Below, one piece after another: positions 51,704 through 61,610 of a stretch of DNA of 64,000 nt. Both the position numbers and the translations under genes were made by a program. The notes below the pieces were generated by a model that searched no databases, was not told the DNA's origin, and was given only the letters and a program-made list of their open reading frames with translations. The stretch spans positions 1 to 64,000 of the forward strand of contig NZ_JABXKL010000066.1 in the NCBI RefSeq assembly GCF_017114995.1, written 5' to 3'. Each line of letters begins with the position of its first letter. Position 1 is the stretch's first letter. The DNA is from Nostoc sp. NMS9. Lineage in GTDB: Bacteria > Cyanobacteriota > Cyanobacteriia > Cyanobacteriales > Nostocaceae.

Positions 51704-52344
51704 GGGAGTTTGTTACTTCAGCCTCAGTCAGCGGCAGTCTTTTATCGAATAAAAAACAGCTTTAGGTTTTATTTTGATCGAAACTAAAGTCTCGACCTAT
51801 TTATATGCCCTACCAGGATAGTAGCACGGGTTAGTTTGATCGACTTTGTAATTTCAACTATAGTCACTTTAACATATCGCTATAACTCCGTGTATACCCT
51901 CATGTCGTTGTCTAATTCTGGCTCTAATCTAGAATTTGAACGGAGAGTACCTAAAACACATAGTTTTTATGAAAATATCAACTTTAATGTTTCAAATTTG
52001 GCAATTTACTGTGCCCTAATAGAATTTTTTTAATTATACTGAATAATCGCTTGTGGTATATATCCGCATATCGATTTAAAATTGAGACGTTTTAAGTTAC
52101 CACCTAACTGGGATTAAGAACGTGTCTTGGTGTTGAGAACTGTTGCGGCTAAAGTCAGAGCGCCTATATACTGTGGCTAACAGAAGTTTAGCGTTCTCAT
52201 TGCCCACAATCCTGATTAGAGTATTTCTTTTTGAATAATCAGGAATCTCATACCGTAGCCATGTAGATTTTTAGTTAGTCCCAAAGTGGCAACTGCGTTT
52301 TTACGCAAACCTTTTGTTAATCTTACGAATTTTTGTGCAAAGTA
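51704..52344. other. Divergent intergenic region, 640 bp
   Basis: Between the CPP1-like gene (-) and the response regulator (+). AT-rich; I find no RNA gene or array. A 65-codon open frame at 51836-52033 has no protein-like features. Confidence 0.5.
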
Positions 52345-53070
52345 ATGGTCATGGCTCCTGCCAAGATTCTTGTAGTTGACGACGACCCTGCGGTTCGGAA
52401 TTTAATCCAACGCTTTCTGATTAAGCAGAACTATCAGGTGGAGGCTGCCGAAGATGGAAAGACAGCCTTAACTCTATTTGAGCAATTTAACCCTGATTTG
52501 GTGATTCTAGATGTGAATTTACCAGATGTCACAGGGTTTAACCTCTGCCAAGAGATGCAAAGTCGTAATGGTGTTTTTGTTTTGATGTTGACTAGCCGTG
52601 CTGACGAAGCTGATAAAATTCGCGGCTTTGCTAAAGGTGCTGACGACTATCTCACCAAGCCTTTTGGGCTAGGTGAGCTAGAAGTCCGAGTCGGAGCTAT
52701 TTTGAGGCGTCAGCGAGTGATAACTACGGCCGAGCAGAAACGCTTGGTATTTGAAAAACTTATGATTGATCCAGTGCGACGGGAGGTAGCACTTAATAAC
52801 CAACCAGTACCCTTAACTGCTCTGGAATTTGACTTGTTGCATTTTTTAGCTAGTCATCCAGGTCGAGTTTGGCGGCGGGCAGAACTTATTCAAGAGGTGT
52901 GGGATTATGAATATGTCGGCGACCAGCGGGTTGTAGATGTACATATTGGCCAAATTCGCAAGAAGATTGAAATTGATGCTAGTCAGCCAGCATTAATTCA
53001 AACTGTACGTGGCGTAGGTTATAAGTTTGAATCTGCTGCTCACCCCCAGCAGTTGGAAGGTAAGTCCTGA
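52345..53070 (+). CDS. OmpR-family response regulator
   Basis: About 241 residues from ATG 52345 (MVMAPAKILVVDDDPAVRNL); ATG 52351 is also possible and TTG 52333 is weak. The receiver has the acidic pair DDD, the phosphorylation Asp in DLVILDVNLPDVTG, Thr in MLTSRAD and Lys in DYLTKPFG. The winged helix has FDLLHFLASHPGRVWRRAEL and VDVHIGQIRKKI ... TVRGVGYKF. No sensor kinase is adjacent, so the signal is unknown. Not RpaB or RpaA by sequence. Confidence 0.92.
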   Translation: MVMAPAKILVVDDDPAVRNLIQRFLIKQNYQVEAAEDGKTALTLFEQFNPDLVILDVNLPDVTGFNLCQEMQSRNGVFVLMLTSRADEADKIRGFAKGADDYLTKPFGLGELEVRVGAILRRQRVITTAEQKRLVFEKLMIDPVRREVALNNQPVPLTALEFDLLHFLASHPGRVWRRAELIQEVWDYEYVGDQRVVDVHIGQIRKKIEIDASQPALIQTVRGVGYKFESAAHPQQLEGKS

Positions 53071-53682
53071 GTTTATAGTCTAGAGTTTTTTAACTCTTGA
53101 CTGTTAACTCTTGGGGTAGTAGTTGGTGAATTCTCTTGGCTTTAGTAACAGACAAATTTAGACAATCAAAATAAGTAGATATTCCTCAAATACAAACCAA
53201 ACAGTTATTTGAGATATTTATCTATCTATTTAAGATAGTGGACAGGGGAGAGAGTCCAGTGGAAAATATTTCTTGGTATGTGACCGGTTTGGTAGATATA
53301 AAGGTGCTTAGATTGGAGTTCATCGGGTACATAGCTAGTGCATTGGGTAGTCAACTTCAGCTAAAGTTCCCTTAACTTAAAACCCCGTTTCTAGCCTCTA
53401 TCTGGAAATGCTGCTCATTGGGCTGCTACTGTAAGTCAGGGAAGCAGCTGCCTCAAAATAGGTATTCCCAGTCGGAGACTGAGAACAAAAGTAAATTCCG
53501 CCCTATTACCAACTACTTTTGGCAACAAGAAAAACTATTAGAACTTTTTTATGGATCGGAATCTACCGATCTTTTTTATTGTAATATTGCCGATCGCTAT
53601 TAGCTTAAAATCCCGTTAATGGGGGCACGGTATGCCGTGCCCCCATTAATAAATAGGGGAATAACGCCCTTCATACCAGTAC
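53071..53682. repeat. Intergenic with a diverged copy of the 20812 repeat
   Basis: 53358-53490 (CTTAACTTAAAACCCCGTTTCTAGCC ... GGAAATGCTGCTC ... ATTCCCAGTCGGAGACTGAG) parallels 20820-20945, so both belong to one dispersed family. The region also has short CTCTTGACTGTTAACTCTTG-like repeats at 53085-53115. No gene recognised. Confidence 0.55.
53616..53649. terminator. Perfect 15-bp hairpin 3' of the DUF2811 gene
   Basis: TTAATGGGGGCACGG / CCGTGCCCCCATTAA with loop TATG. It lies 34 bp after the - strand DUF2811 stop. There is no T-run, so it may be a dispersed palindrome acting as an mRNA 3' structure. Confidence 0.55.
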
Positions 53683-53937
53683 CTATGGGGTGTCTAGTAA
53701 ATTAGCTGTTGCTGGTGAGTCGGTACAGGGCATTTCTACTGTGGAGTGGTGAAACAAAGTTTCCAGATAGACTCGTGCTGCGCGGCGATCGCTATCTCCA
53801 TTTTGGAGTAAAAACAATGATAGTGCCGCCGTCAATACTCTGTTTTCATCCCAATCGGGATGGGTTTCTAAGTAGTTTTTTAAGGATTCGTGGAGTGTTT
53901 CAGGAATTTCTGTAAAGATTCTAACCGTTGATTTCAT
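53683..53937 (-). CDS. DUF2811 protein
   Basis: 84 residues: STVRIFTEIPETLHESLKNY, then LSLFLLQNGDSDRRAARVYL, the full signature of cyanobacterial DUF2811. Function unknown. The C-terminal tail STVEMPCTDSPATANLLDTP is less conserved. AGGAGGAAAA lies 4-13 bases before the ATG, a strong ribosome site. Confidence 0.88.
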   Translation of the reverse strand: MKSTVRIFTEIPETLHESLKNYLETHPDWDENRVLTAALSLFLLQNGDSDRRAARVYLETLFHHSTVEMPCTDSPATANLLDTP

Positions 53938-54408
53938 GAGATTTTCCTCCTATGAGGATAATCAAGAGGGACAAGTTGCTTGCGGTAAAGCGGTTTAGGG
54001 CTTTACACGCTCTTTCGCTATCCCGACAATCTGCGCTTACATCTGCTGGTAATATATTTTACAAATTTGATGCCAACGGTTGAACGGAATTATAAAAGCA
54101 AGCCGCATCATTGTGCGCCAAGAGGGGGTAGGTTTGTCAATGCTGCGAAATGTTAAAAACGATTGTATAAAAAATAAATGCGAACGAAATAATCGGGGTT
54201 TAAGCCAATTTTTTGTTACTTTACTTCATAAAAACTCAGTCCTTAAACTTCTTTGCTACTTGTAATCAACAATCCCCAGTAAGACAGCAAGAAGCCTATT
54301 AGCTCGTATAGCAGCTGTGGAAAACTGCTAAAATCCCTGTGGAAACCCTGTGGAATGAGTGAGGAAAATAGTAGCCAATGATAAGAATTACAAAAATGTC
54401 ATCAAACT
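53938..54408. other. Intergenic before the MFS gene
   Basis: No supported gene. A 61-codon frame at 54080-54265 lacks protein-like character. GTGGAAACCCTGTGG short repeats occur at 54317-54352. Confidence 0.5.
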
Positions 54409-55683
54409 ATGACATTTAAGCTCATGAAATTAGCTTCTCAATCTCAGTTATCATCGTGGTTGCCCTCGATACATCCCCAGGTCTGGATTTTCGCAATTGG
54501 TAGATTTCTCTCGGAAGTTGGTACCGGCTTTACCCTGTTTTATGCGCCCATCTTTTTTGTTAATCAACTTGGTTTATCTGCAACCAGTGTTGGGGTAGCC
54601 TTTGGTAGCGCCTCGATTTCCGGCATTGTAGGGCGGATTGCGGGTGGTTCTTTGGCTGATTCTGAATATTGGGGACGCCGCCGCACTTTGTTGCTAGCGA
54701 CGGCGATTTCAGCAATTGCTTCTCTAGTTTTAGCTGCAACCAATAATTTCACTTCTTTGGTAATCGGTAGCTTGATTAGCGGTTTAGGAATAGGTTTCTA
54801 TTGGCCGGCGGCTGAAGCTGTGGTTGCTGATGCCAGCCAAACTGACAATCGCCGCGAAACTTTTGCGATCGCTCGACTAGCTGATAATCTTGGGTTAGCG
54901 ATCGGAATTGTGCTGGCTGGGTTTTTGATCGCGATAATTGGGAGTTATCGATGGCTATTTATCATTGATGCCATCTCTTTTATGGTATTTTTTGGAGTTG
55001 TCTATGTAGGGATTACTGAAACTGAACAACAGCAGATAGAGGAATCTGAAAAGACAGAACATTTTGCTGCTTGGATGGCAGTATTAAAAGATCGCCGTTT
55101 CCTGGTCTACATAGCAGTTAATATATTCTTTACAATCTATATTTCTCAAATCCACAGTACCCTGCCGCTTTACTTCAAAAACTTTGTCCTTGTAGAAAGT
55201 ACCGCCAAGGGATTTGCTGAAACTACCATTAGCGGACTATTTGCTTGGCATCTAGTGGTCGCAATTATTTGTCAGTTGCCTGTCACCAGCATTTTAAAAC
55301 GCTGCTCTCATACACTTGCGCTTACTATTTCCGCCATTTTCTGGGCAATTGGTTTCGGCCTGATTTGGGTAAGCGGTACAGTCTCATCTCATCATCTGCT
55401 TTGGGTAACATTAGCATTGGGAGTATTTGCTGTGGCAATTGTTTCTTATACCCCATCTGCTGCTTCTTTAGTGACTGAGTTAGCCCCAGAAAATCAACGC
55501 GGCGTGTATTTCTCTATCAACGCTTTGTGCTGGGCTGTTGGCTATTTTATTGGTCATCCCTTGGGTGGATGGGCATTAGATCAACCACAAATTATTACTA
55601 ATACTTACTGGCTAGGCTTCATCTTCAGTGTAGCGATCACTGTGGTAATTTTACAGTATCTCAATCGAATTTTGGCTGATTAA
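54409..55683 (+). CDS. Major facilitator superfamily transporter
   Basis: 424 residues, twelve predicted membrane segments. It has the MFS motif A region GGSLADSEYWGRRRTLLLA after helix 2 and a central cytoplasmic loop (about 205-220). RFLSEVGTGFTLFYAPIFFV opens helix 1. Likely a drug- or metabolite-efflux type permease; the substrate is unknown. The alternative start at Met6 is equally plausible. Confidence 0.87.
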   Translation: MTFKLMKLASQSQLSSWLPSIHPQVWIFAIGRFLSEVGTGFTLFYAPIFFVNQLGLSATSVGVAFGSASISGIVGRIAGGSLADSEYWGRRRTLLLATAISAIASLVLAATNNFTSLVIGSLISGLGIGFYWPAAEAVVADASQTDNRRETFAIARLADNLGLAIGIVLAGFLIAIIGSYRWLFIIDAISFMVFFGVVYVGITETEQQQIEESEKTEHFAAWMAVLKDRRFLVYIAVNIFFTIYISQIHSTLPLYFKNFVLVESTAKGFAETTISGLFAWHLVVAIICQLPVTSILKRCSHTLALTISAIFWAIGFGLIWVSGTVSSHHLLWVTLALGVFAVAIVSYTPSAASLVTELAPENQRGVYFSINALCWAVGYFIGHPLGGWALDQPQIITNTYWLGFIFSVAITVVILQYLNRILAD

Positions 55684-55817
55684 TCACCAAAATGGTATTA
55701 TGACCATGTTGAGCGACTTTTTAGGGAGTTAAATCACAGTGGTACGTTGATACAACAAACAGACAAATTGTTATAAGTCACTGCGATCGGGCTAAAAGTC
55801 CGATAAATTTTGATTTT

Positions 55818-56741
55818 TTGTTTGTTGTGATTACGTTAGGATTTACTGTGAATATTCCTTCCTCGTATCTTGAAAAAATTCGTGCTGTCTATCCCAATAT
55901 CTCTATTGAGCATCTTGACTTTAATCAAGATGGAATGGTTAACGATGTAGTAATTATTAATCATGAGCTTGTATGTCGCTTTGCCAAAGATGACTGGGGA
56001 AAACAGGTACTTTCCCATGAAGCTAAGGTGTTGGAAGTGGTGCAAAATTATGTTAAATTGCGAGTTCCGCATTTTGAACACCTGGAAGAAGGCTTTGCTA
56101 GCTACAGATTTATTAAAGGTGAACCGCTATCTCGTAACACCTTGCTGAAGTTGAGTGAAGCATCACAAGTGCGTATCATCTCCCAACTAGGCAGATTTCA
56201 TCAACAATTGCACAGCATCCCAAATGAAGTTTTAATTAATGCTGGAGTGTCTTCTTCTGATGCAGAACGTTCTCGTGAAGATTGGTTGCAGTTGTATGAG
56301 CAAGTTCAGGAAACTCTCTTTCCTCACCTGTGGCGTCATCAGCAAACTTGGATACACGAACTTTTTGCGCCCGTAATTACAAATGAACTTGACCTCAGTT
56401 ACACAGCCGTACTGATCGACGGTGATAAGACAGTGTATCACATTCTCTTTGACCCGATCTCAGAGAGCATCAGCGGTCTGATTGATTTTGGCACGGCTGG
56501 TTTGGGAGATGCAGCTTGTGATATTGCAGTGCAACTTGGTAATTACGGAGAAAGTATTGTGCGGCGTATGGAAAGCGACTATTCCATGTTACCGGATGTC
56601 ATTGACCGGGCGCGTTTCTGGGTGGGGACACTTGAACTTCAGTGGGCTTTGGCTGGAGTAAAGTTTAACCATATCTCATTGTCGTTAGCACATATTGGTT
56701 TAGCCAGAGAGGTTCAACCTGTAGGTACACGGTTAAGTTAA
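55818..56741 (+). CDS. Phosphotransferase (APH/choline-kinase-like)
   Basis: 307 residues, or about 297 from GTG 55848 (VNIPSSYLEKIRAVYPN). Kinase-like fold: NDVVIINHELVCRFAK, SHEAKVLEVVQ, YRFIKGEPLS, FHQQLHSIP, and ALIDGDK-like TAVLIDGDKTVYHILFDPIS then GLIDFGTAGLGDAACDIAVQ (DFG-like metal site). The catalytic HxD is altered to LIDGDKT, so substrate and activity are uncertain. Possibly aminoglycoside or small-metabolite phosphorylation. Confidence 0.75.
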   Translation: MFVVITLGFTVNIPSSYLEKIRAVYPNISIEHLDFNQDGMVNDVVIINHELVCRFAKDDWGKQVLSHEAKVLEVVQNYVKLRVPHFEHLEEGFASYRFIKGEPLSRNTLLKLSEASQVRIISQLGRFHQQLHSIPNEVLINAGVSSSDAERSREDWLQLYEQVQETLFPHLWRHQQTWIHELFAPVITNELDLSYTAVLIDGDKTVYHILFDPISESISGLIDFGTAGLGDAACDIAVQLGNYGESIVRRMESDYSMLPDVIDRARFWVGTLELQWALAGVKFNHISLSLAHIGLAREVQPVGTRLS

Positions 56742-56862
56742 CCTGTCATAGCCAATAACAAAGGGGATGCTTATTGAAGTCTGGCAATTGGCAAAGCGGG
56801 GGCATCAAGTTTTTTATCTACTTCCCCTACTCCTTTATTTGACTGCCATTTGCCTACATTCT

Positions 56863-57513
56863 CTATTGACGACGTTCTTGCAGCTTGCGATATACAGATT
56901 TTAAATCAACTTGATGGTGAGCTAAGGCAACCAAAGTATGATATAGCAAATCAGCCACTTCACCTGCAATCGCATCTGCTTCATCATCCTTAAAAGCCAT
57001 TACCACCTCAGCAGTTTCCTCACCAATCTTTTTCAAAATTTTGTTATCGCCACCTGCAAATAGTTTACAGGTATAAGAACTTTCAGTAGGATTGTCGCGA
57101 CGATCGCATATTATTTGAAACAATTGCGACAATGTATCACCTGGAGGTGCAGCAATTTTTCCTTCTATTTGGTGAAAACAACTGCGCTCTCCAGTATGGC
57201 AAGCAACATCTCCTAATTGTTCTACCCCAATCAGGAGGGCATCACTATCACAGTCATAACGGATACTTTGCACTTTTTGGATATGCCCAGAAGTCGCCCC
57301 CTTGTGCCACAATTCTTGCCGAGAACGGCTCCAAAACCAAGTTTCTTCAGTTTCCAAAGTCTTGTGTAACGACTCCTGATTCATCCACGCCATCATCAGG
57401 ACAGTACCATCTAGATAGTCTTGGACAATTGCAGGCACCAGACCCCGTTCATCGTAGCGAATTTTCTCAACCGGGATGGTGTAATGCAGCGATCGCGAAT
57501 CGTTAGAAGACAT
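56863..57513 (-). CDS. hisIE: Bifunctional PRA-CH / PRA-PH (histidine biosynthesis)
   Basis: 216 residues. The HisI half (about 1-125) has AWMNQESLHKTLETEETWFW, RSRQELWHKGATSG and CDSDALLIGVEQ with zinc-binding Cys (ACHTGERSCF). The HisE half has RRDNPTESSYTCKLFAGGDN and KIGEETAEVVMAFKDDEADA. Steps 2 and 3 of histidine synthesis. Full length. Confidence 0.95.
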   Translation of the reverse strand: MSSNDSRSLHYTIPVEKIRYDERGLVPAIVQDYLDGTVLMMAWMNQESLHKTLETEETWFWSRSRQELWHKGATSGHIQKVQSIRYDCDSDALLIGVEQLGDVACHTGERSCFHQIEGKIAAPPGDTLSQLFQIICDRRDNPTESSYTCKLFAGGDNKILKKIGEETAEVVMAFKDDEADAIAGEVADLLYHTLVALAHHQVDLKSVYRKLQERRQ

Positions 57514-57742
57514 ACCAGCTAGTTTGCTCTCATGAGAATAATTTATGGATTCACGATACCATTCAGAATAGGCTAGCTGGTATATTTTTTGGAATTAAAT
57601 ATCTAAAATCAAATCTTCATTGGACTTGCATAACATATTGTTATTTTTTTAGTTCAGCTAATTTTATAGGATAGAAATTCTAAGCAGTGTTTGACCCTAT
57701 CCTAAGATAGAGCGTTTTATTGCCCACTGTTAGGAGAGAACT

Positions 57743-59041
57743 TTGGTAAATACCACAATTAAAACAACAAAATCACAAGAAGTCTTCGCCGCTGCTCAAA
57801 ATCTCATGCCCGGAGGAGTCAGTTCTCCAGTTCGTGCCTTTAAATCTGTGGGTGGACAACCCATCGTTTTTGATCGTGTCAAAGGCGCTTATATTTGGGA
57901 TGTAGATGGCAATAAATACATAGACTATGTAGGCACTTGGGGCCCAGCTATTTGTGGTCATGCTCATCCAGAAGTAATTGCAGCCTTGCATGAAGCTTTA
58001 GAAAAAGGCACCAGTTTCGGCGCTCCCTCAGTCTTAGAAAATGTTTTGGCAGAAATGGTCATCGATGCCGTTCCTAGCATCGAAATGGTCAGATTTGTCA
58101 ACTCTGGAACTGAAGCCTGTATGGGAGTTTTGCGGCTGATGCGGGCTTTCACCAACCGAGACAAAATCATCAAATTTGAAGGCTGCTACCACGGACACGC
58201 CGATACGTTTCTAGTGAAAGCGGGTTCTGGTGTTGCCACACTTGGCTTACCTGACTCACCGGGAGTACCTAAAGCGGCAACTAGCACCACTCTAACCGCA
58301 CCTTTCAATGACCTAGAAGCAGTCAAAGCTTTATTTGAAGAAAACCGCGACGAGATTGCTGGTGTCATTCTTGAGCCAGTCGTCGGCAATGCTGGATTTA
58401 TTGCGCCTGACGCTGGTTTCCTAGAAGGATTACGGGAATTGACTCACGAGTATGGAGCGTTATTGGTATTTGACGAAGTGATGACAGGCTTCCGCATTGC
58501 TTACGGTGGCGCTCAAGAAAAATTTGGTGTCACTCCCGATTTAACAACCTTGGGTAAGGTGATTGGTGGTGGTTTGCCAGTAGGGGCTTATGGTGGTCGC
58601 CGAGATATTATGTCAATGGTTGCGCCTGCCGGGCCCGTATATCAAGCTGGGACTCTTTCTGGTAATCCCTTGGCAATGACTGCTGGGATTAAGACTTTAG
58701 AATTGCTGCAAAAGCCAGGTACTTACGAGTCTCTTGAGCGGATTACTAAAAAGCTAGCAGATGGTTTGCTGCAAATTGCCAAAGAAACTGGTCATGCAGC
58801 TTGTGGCGGTCAAATCAGCGCCATGTTCGGCTTATTCTTTACCTCTGGCCCAGTTCATAACTATGAAGATGCGAAAAAGTCTGATACAGCCAAATTCGGA
58901 CGCTTCCATCGCGGGATGTTAGAGCGCGGTGTTTACTTAGCCCCCTCTCAATTTGAAGCAGGGTTTACATCTTTTGCTCACACTGAAGAAGACATTGAGC
59001 AGACTTTAGCAGTTGCACGGGATGTAATGTCGAGCCTGTAA
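57743..59041 (+). CDS. hemL: Glutamate-1-semialdehyde 2,1-aminomutase
   Basis: 432 residues, PLP enzyme making 5-aminolevulinate for haem and chlorophyll. It starts TTG (MVNTTIKTTKSQEVFAAAQ...) after GGAGAGAAC. GGVSSPVRAFKSVGGQPIVF, EGCYHGHADTFLVKAGSGVA, LLVFDEVMTGFRIAYGG and the PLP Lys in LTTLGKVIGGGLPVGAYGGR are present. Full length. Confidence 0.96.
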   Translation: MVNTTIKTTKSQEVFAAAQNLMPGGVSSPVRAFKSVGGQPIVFDRVKGAYIWDVDGNKYIDYVGTWGPAICGHAHPEVIAALHEALEKGTSFGAPSVLENVLAEMVIDAVPSIEMVRFVNSGTEACMGVLRLMRAFTNRDKIIKFEGCYHGHADTFLVKAGSGVATLGLPDSPGVPKAATSTTLTAPFNDLEAVKALFEENRDEIAGVILEPVVGNAGFIAPDAGFLEGLRELTHEYGALLVFDEVMTGFRIAYGGAQEKFGVTPDLTTLGKVIGGGLPVGAYGGRRDIMSMVAPAGPVYQAGTLSGNPLAMTAGIKTLELLQKPGTYESLERITKKLADGLLQIAKETGHAACGGQISAMFGLFFTSGPVHNYEDAKKSDTAKFGRFHRGMLERGVYLAPSQFEAGFTSFAHTEEDIEQTLAVARDVMSSL

Positions 59042-59761
59042 CCTGTTTGTTAAGGGATTTCCAAATAAAAAGTATCCTGTTAACTCTTGTGGGGTGGGCA
59101 TCTTGCCCTACAAAATGGATGATTTATTAGGAAGTCCCTTTTTTAAGACAGAAACAAGCGTATGGAATTTTCGGACTCACTCTAAAGCATTATTTGCAGA
59201 ATTTTCAGCAGTTAATGGTGTTCAATCGTCTTGCGCGGTTGGGGATCAAAGAAATTTTTTAACAAGTTTGCTCTTTACCGTCATTACTTAAGGAAGGTCA
59301 CATCTTCGTCATAATTTCGCAATGGCTTCGTCAATAGAATATGCAATACTTAGCCTATATTAAGATTCATAGAATCAGGCAGGATTAATAAATTATAGGG
59401 GGTTAAGTCCCTCACAACTAAGAAGTGGCAAGTTTGGTGGCTCTTGTCTCGATCTTCGTTGCAAAACTTAACTTAATTACAAATTATTTTACTTGCCTTT
59501 TATAGTTCTCGAAATTACTCTCATACCCCATAGGTTATAAAAATTAATGCGTAAGAAAGTTCTCACCTTCATGGTGAGGGTTTTGCTTATAGATATTAGA
59601 TTATCCATCGGGTAAGGTATTTTTTCAGAGTCAGGGTTGGAGCTAACTTTAAAAAATATACCAATCATAACTGTAGCTTGTATGGCAAGGCTTACAGAGT
59701 ATAAAAAGCTGCCATAAGTATTGTAAAAAAAAAGATGGTTCGACCTTAAAGGAGCTATGAA
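59042..59761. other. Intergenic, 720 bp
   Basis: GTGGGGTGGGCATCTTGCCC at 59089-59107 is a common short cyanobacterial repeat and overlaps a spurious 65-codon frame (59094-59291). The rest is the leader of the deacetylase gene; no RNA or array recognised. Confidence 0.5.
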
Positions 59762-60682
59762 GTGGACGACAATAAGTCATTTTTTGGTCTGCAAAAAATA
59801 TTAGTTACGTTGCTTGTCTTGAGTGGCAGTGTGAGTGTCAGCACGATGATGCTTATTAAGTCAAGCTCCTCTAATGCTCAAAGTACAGAGAATATAAATG
59901 TAAACAATCTATCAAGCAAAGTTGGAATTCAGCAGCAGATTGAAGAACTAAAAGCGACGATGCTTAGAAGTTGGCAGCAACAAGTACAAACAAAAGGTTT
60001 TTCATATACTGTGCCACTACGTTTTCAAGGGGCAATAATTGATGCGGCAAAATTGACTCCCGAACAGAAAGTAATTGCGCTCACCTTTGATGATGGACCA
60101 TGGCCTGAGAGTACCGCGCAAGTACTGGATATTCTCAAAAAAAATCAGATCAAAGGGACATTTTTTCTCATTGGGCAAAACGTGAAGAATTATCCAGGCT
60201 TAGTGAAGCGGGAGATTGCTGAGGGTCACGTAATTGGTAATCACACTTGGCATCATTGGTATCAATTCTTAAATCCCCAAGCAGCTGCATATGAAATTGA
60301 CCACACAGCAGACTTGATTTATCAAGTGACAGGGATTAAAACAAATTTATTTCGACCACCAGGGGGAATCATGCATAATGGGGTGGCTAGTTACGCTAGA
60401 AATAGCAAATATGCCATCATTCGCTGGTCATCTGACTCTGTAGACTACTCACGTCCTGCTGTACCAAAATTAATTAATAATGTGTTTAGGAGGGCCAAGC
60501 CAGGTGGAATTGTGCTAATGCATGATGGTGGTGGTAATCGCTCTAAAACTGTGCAAGCTTTACCAGAAATTATTGCCAACTTTCGGAAACAGGGCTATAA
60601 GTTTGTTACTATTCCTGAACTTTTAGAAATGCAAGATAAAGATCAAAAGCTGACTGCAAACAAAAAAACCGTCCAAAATTAA
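59762..60682 (+). CDS. Polysaccharide deacetylase (NodB family), exported
   Basis: 306 residues from GTG 59762; AAAGGAG is well placed before it, and the nearby ATG at 59757 is out of frame. An N-terminal hydrophobic segment (about 10-33) is a signal peptide or anchor. The NodB domain has TFDDGPWPEST (catalytic and metal Asp), NHTWHHWYQ (HxxxH metal site), RPPGGIMHNG and IVLMHDGGGN. It removes acetyl groups from peptidoglycan or exopolysaccharide sugars at the cell surface. Confidence 0.9.
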   Translation: MDDNKSFFGLQKILVTLLVLSGSVSVSTMMLIKSSSSNAQSTENINVNNLSSKVGIQQQIEELKATMLRSWQQQVQTKGFSYTVPLRFQGAIIDAAKLTPEQKVIALTFDDGPWPESTAQVLDILKKNQIKGTFFLIGQNVKNYPGLVKREIAEGHVIGNHTWHHWYQFLNPQAAAYEIDHTADLIYQVTGIKTNLFRPPGGIMHNGVASYARNSKYAIIRWSSDSVDYSRPAVPKLINNVFRRAKPGGIVLMHDGGGNRSKTVQALPEIIANFRKQGYKFVTIPELLEMQDKDQKLTANKKTVQN

Positions 60683-60758
60683 CATCTGAACGGAATTTTA
60701 ACGTATTAATACTTTATGCCAATCTAGTTATGTTGCCAGTAGTACTGATACCGTACAA

Positions 60759-61610
60759 CTACAAGTCAGGAGGTAAAATCACCTGATCGATTGCGTGGAT
60801 TACGCCGTTACTACCTGTAATATCTGCCTGTGTGACTTTAGCATCATTAACGGTAACACCAGTAGCAGGATCAACTTTTACGTTGATTGTTCCGCCTTCA
60901 AGGCTTTTAACTTCGCCAGACTTCAAATCAGTAGACAATAACTTACCAGTCACCACATGGTAAGTTAAAATCTTCAGCAATACTTCTTTGTTGTCTGGTT
61001 TTAACAATTCTTGCAAAGCATCTGGTGGCAACTTAGCAAAAGCTGCATCTGTTGGTGCAAAAATAGTTAAGTTATCTTTACCTTGTAAAGCTCCAGTCAA
61101 TCCTGCTGCTTTCAATGCCTTAGTTAAGGTGGTAAAGGAAGCGTTTGATTCTGCCAACGCTAACAAGTTTTTACCTTGATTGTCGCTTGCCCCTGGCCCT
61201 GGTGGAGTTGTAGAAGGTGTATCAGTAGATGGTGTGGTAGGTTGAGTTTCGTCCGGGATAGGACGTGGGGTGCGGGGTGTAGGTTCACTAGGTGTAACAC
61301 TACCACCACCACGGTTATAGGGAGGCTCGTTGAAAATACTTGGTTTGGGATTTAGCGTTCCACCACTATTCTGTGCTATCGGTTTGCGTTTAGTATTGCC
61401 CTTTTCTATTTGGGAAACAGCCTCAGCAGGTGTGTATTGAGCGTTTGCTTGAATGCGTTGACCCTGGTTATAGGGGGCTTCGTTGAAAATACTGGGGTTA
61501 GGATTTAATGCCTCTTTCGCGTCAGATGGTAAAGTAATGAGGACGCTGAAACTACTCAATCCTGCTATGCCTGCCAACGTAGTCAGTAATTTGCTGTAAT
61601 TTGTCTTCAT
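60759..61610 (-). CDS. Fasciclin (FAS1) domain protein, secreted
   Basis: Start at ATG 61610 (MKTNYSKLLTTLAGIAGLSS), a signal peptide; the upstream codons to 61673 are not needed. A duplicated 13-residue motif (LNPNPSIFNEAPY and LNPKPSIFNEPPY) lies at about 37 and 86. A Pro/Thr-rich linker follows, then a FAS1 domain (LLALAESNASFTTLTKALKA, DNLTIFAPTDAAFAKLP, ILTYHVVTGKLLS, GSNGVIHAIDQVILP). An extracellular adhesion-type protein. Confidence 0.9.
   Translation of the reverse strand: MKTNYSKLLTTLAGIAGLSSFSVLITLPSDAKEALNPNPSIFNEAPYNQGQRIQANAQYTPAEAVSQIEKGNTKRKPIAQNSGGTLNPKPSIFNEPPYNRGGGSVTPSEPTPRTPRPIPDETQPTTPSTDTPSTTPPGPGASDNQGKNLLALAESNASFTTLTKALKAAGLTGALQGKDNLTIFAPTDAAFAKLPPDALQELLKPDNKEVLLKILTYHVVTGKLLSTDLKSGEVKSLEGGTINVKVDPATGVTVNDAKVTQADITGSNGVIHAIDQVILPPDL

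Noticed and set aside
51836..52033. 65-codon open frame upstream of the response regulator
   Set aside because: No ribosome site and random-looking composition in an AT-rich promoter region.
52345..53070. RpaB or RpaA assignment for the response regulator
   Set aside because: The receiver sequence lacks the distinctive segments of those regulators as I know them, and no partner kinase is adjacent.
59094..59291. 65-codon open frame after hemL
   Set aside because: It starts within a common GTGGGGTGGGCATCTTGCCC repeat and has no protein-like pattern.
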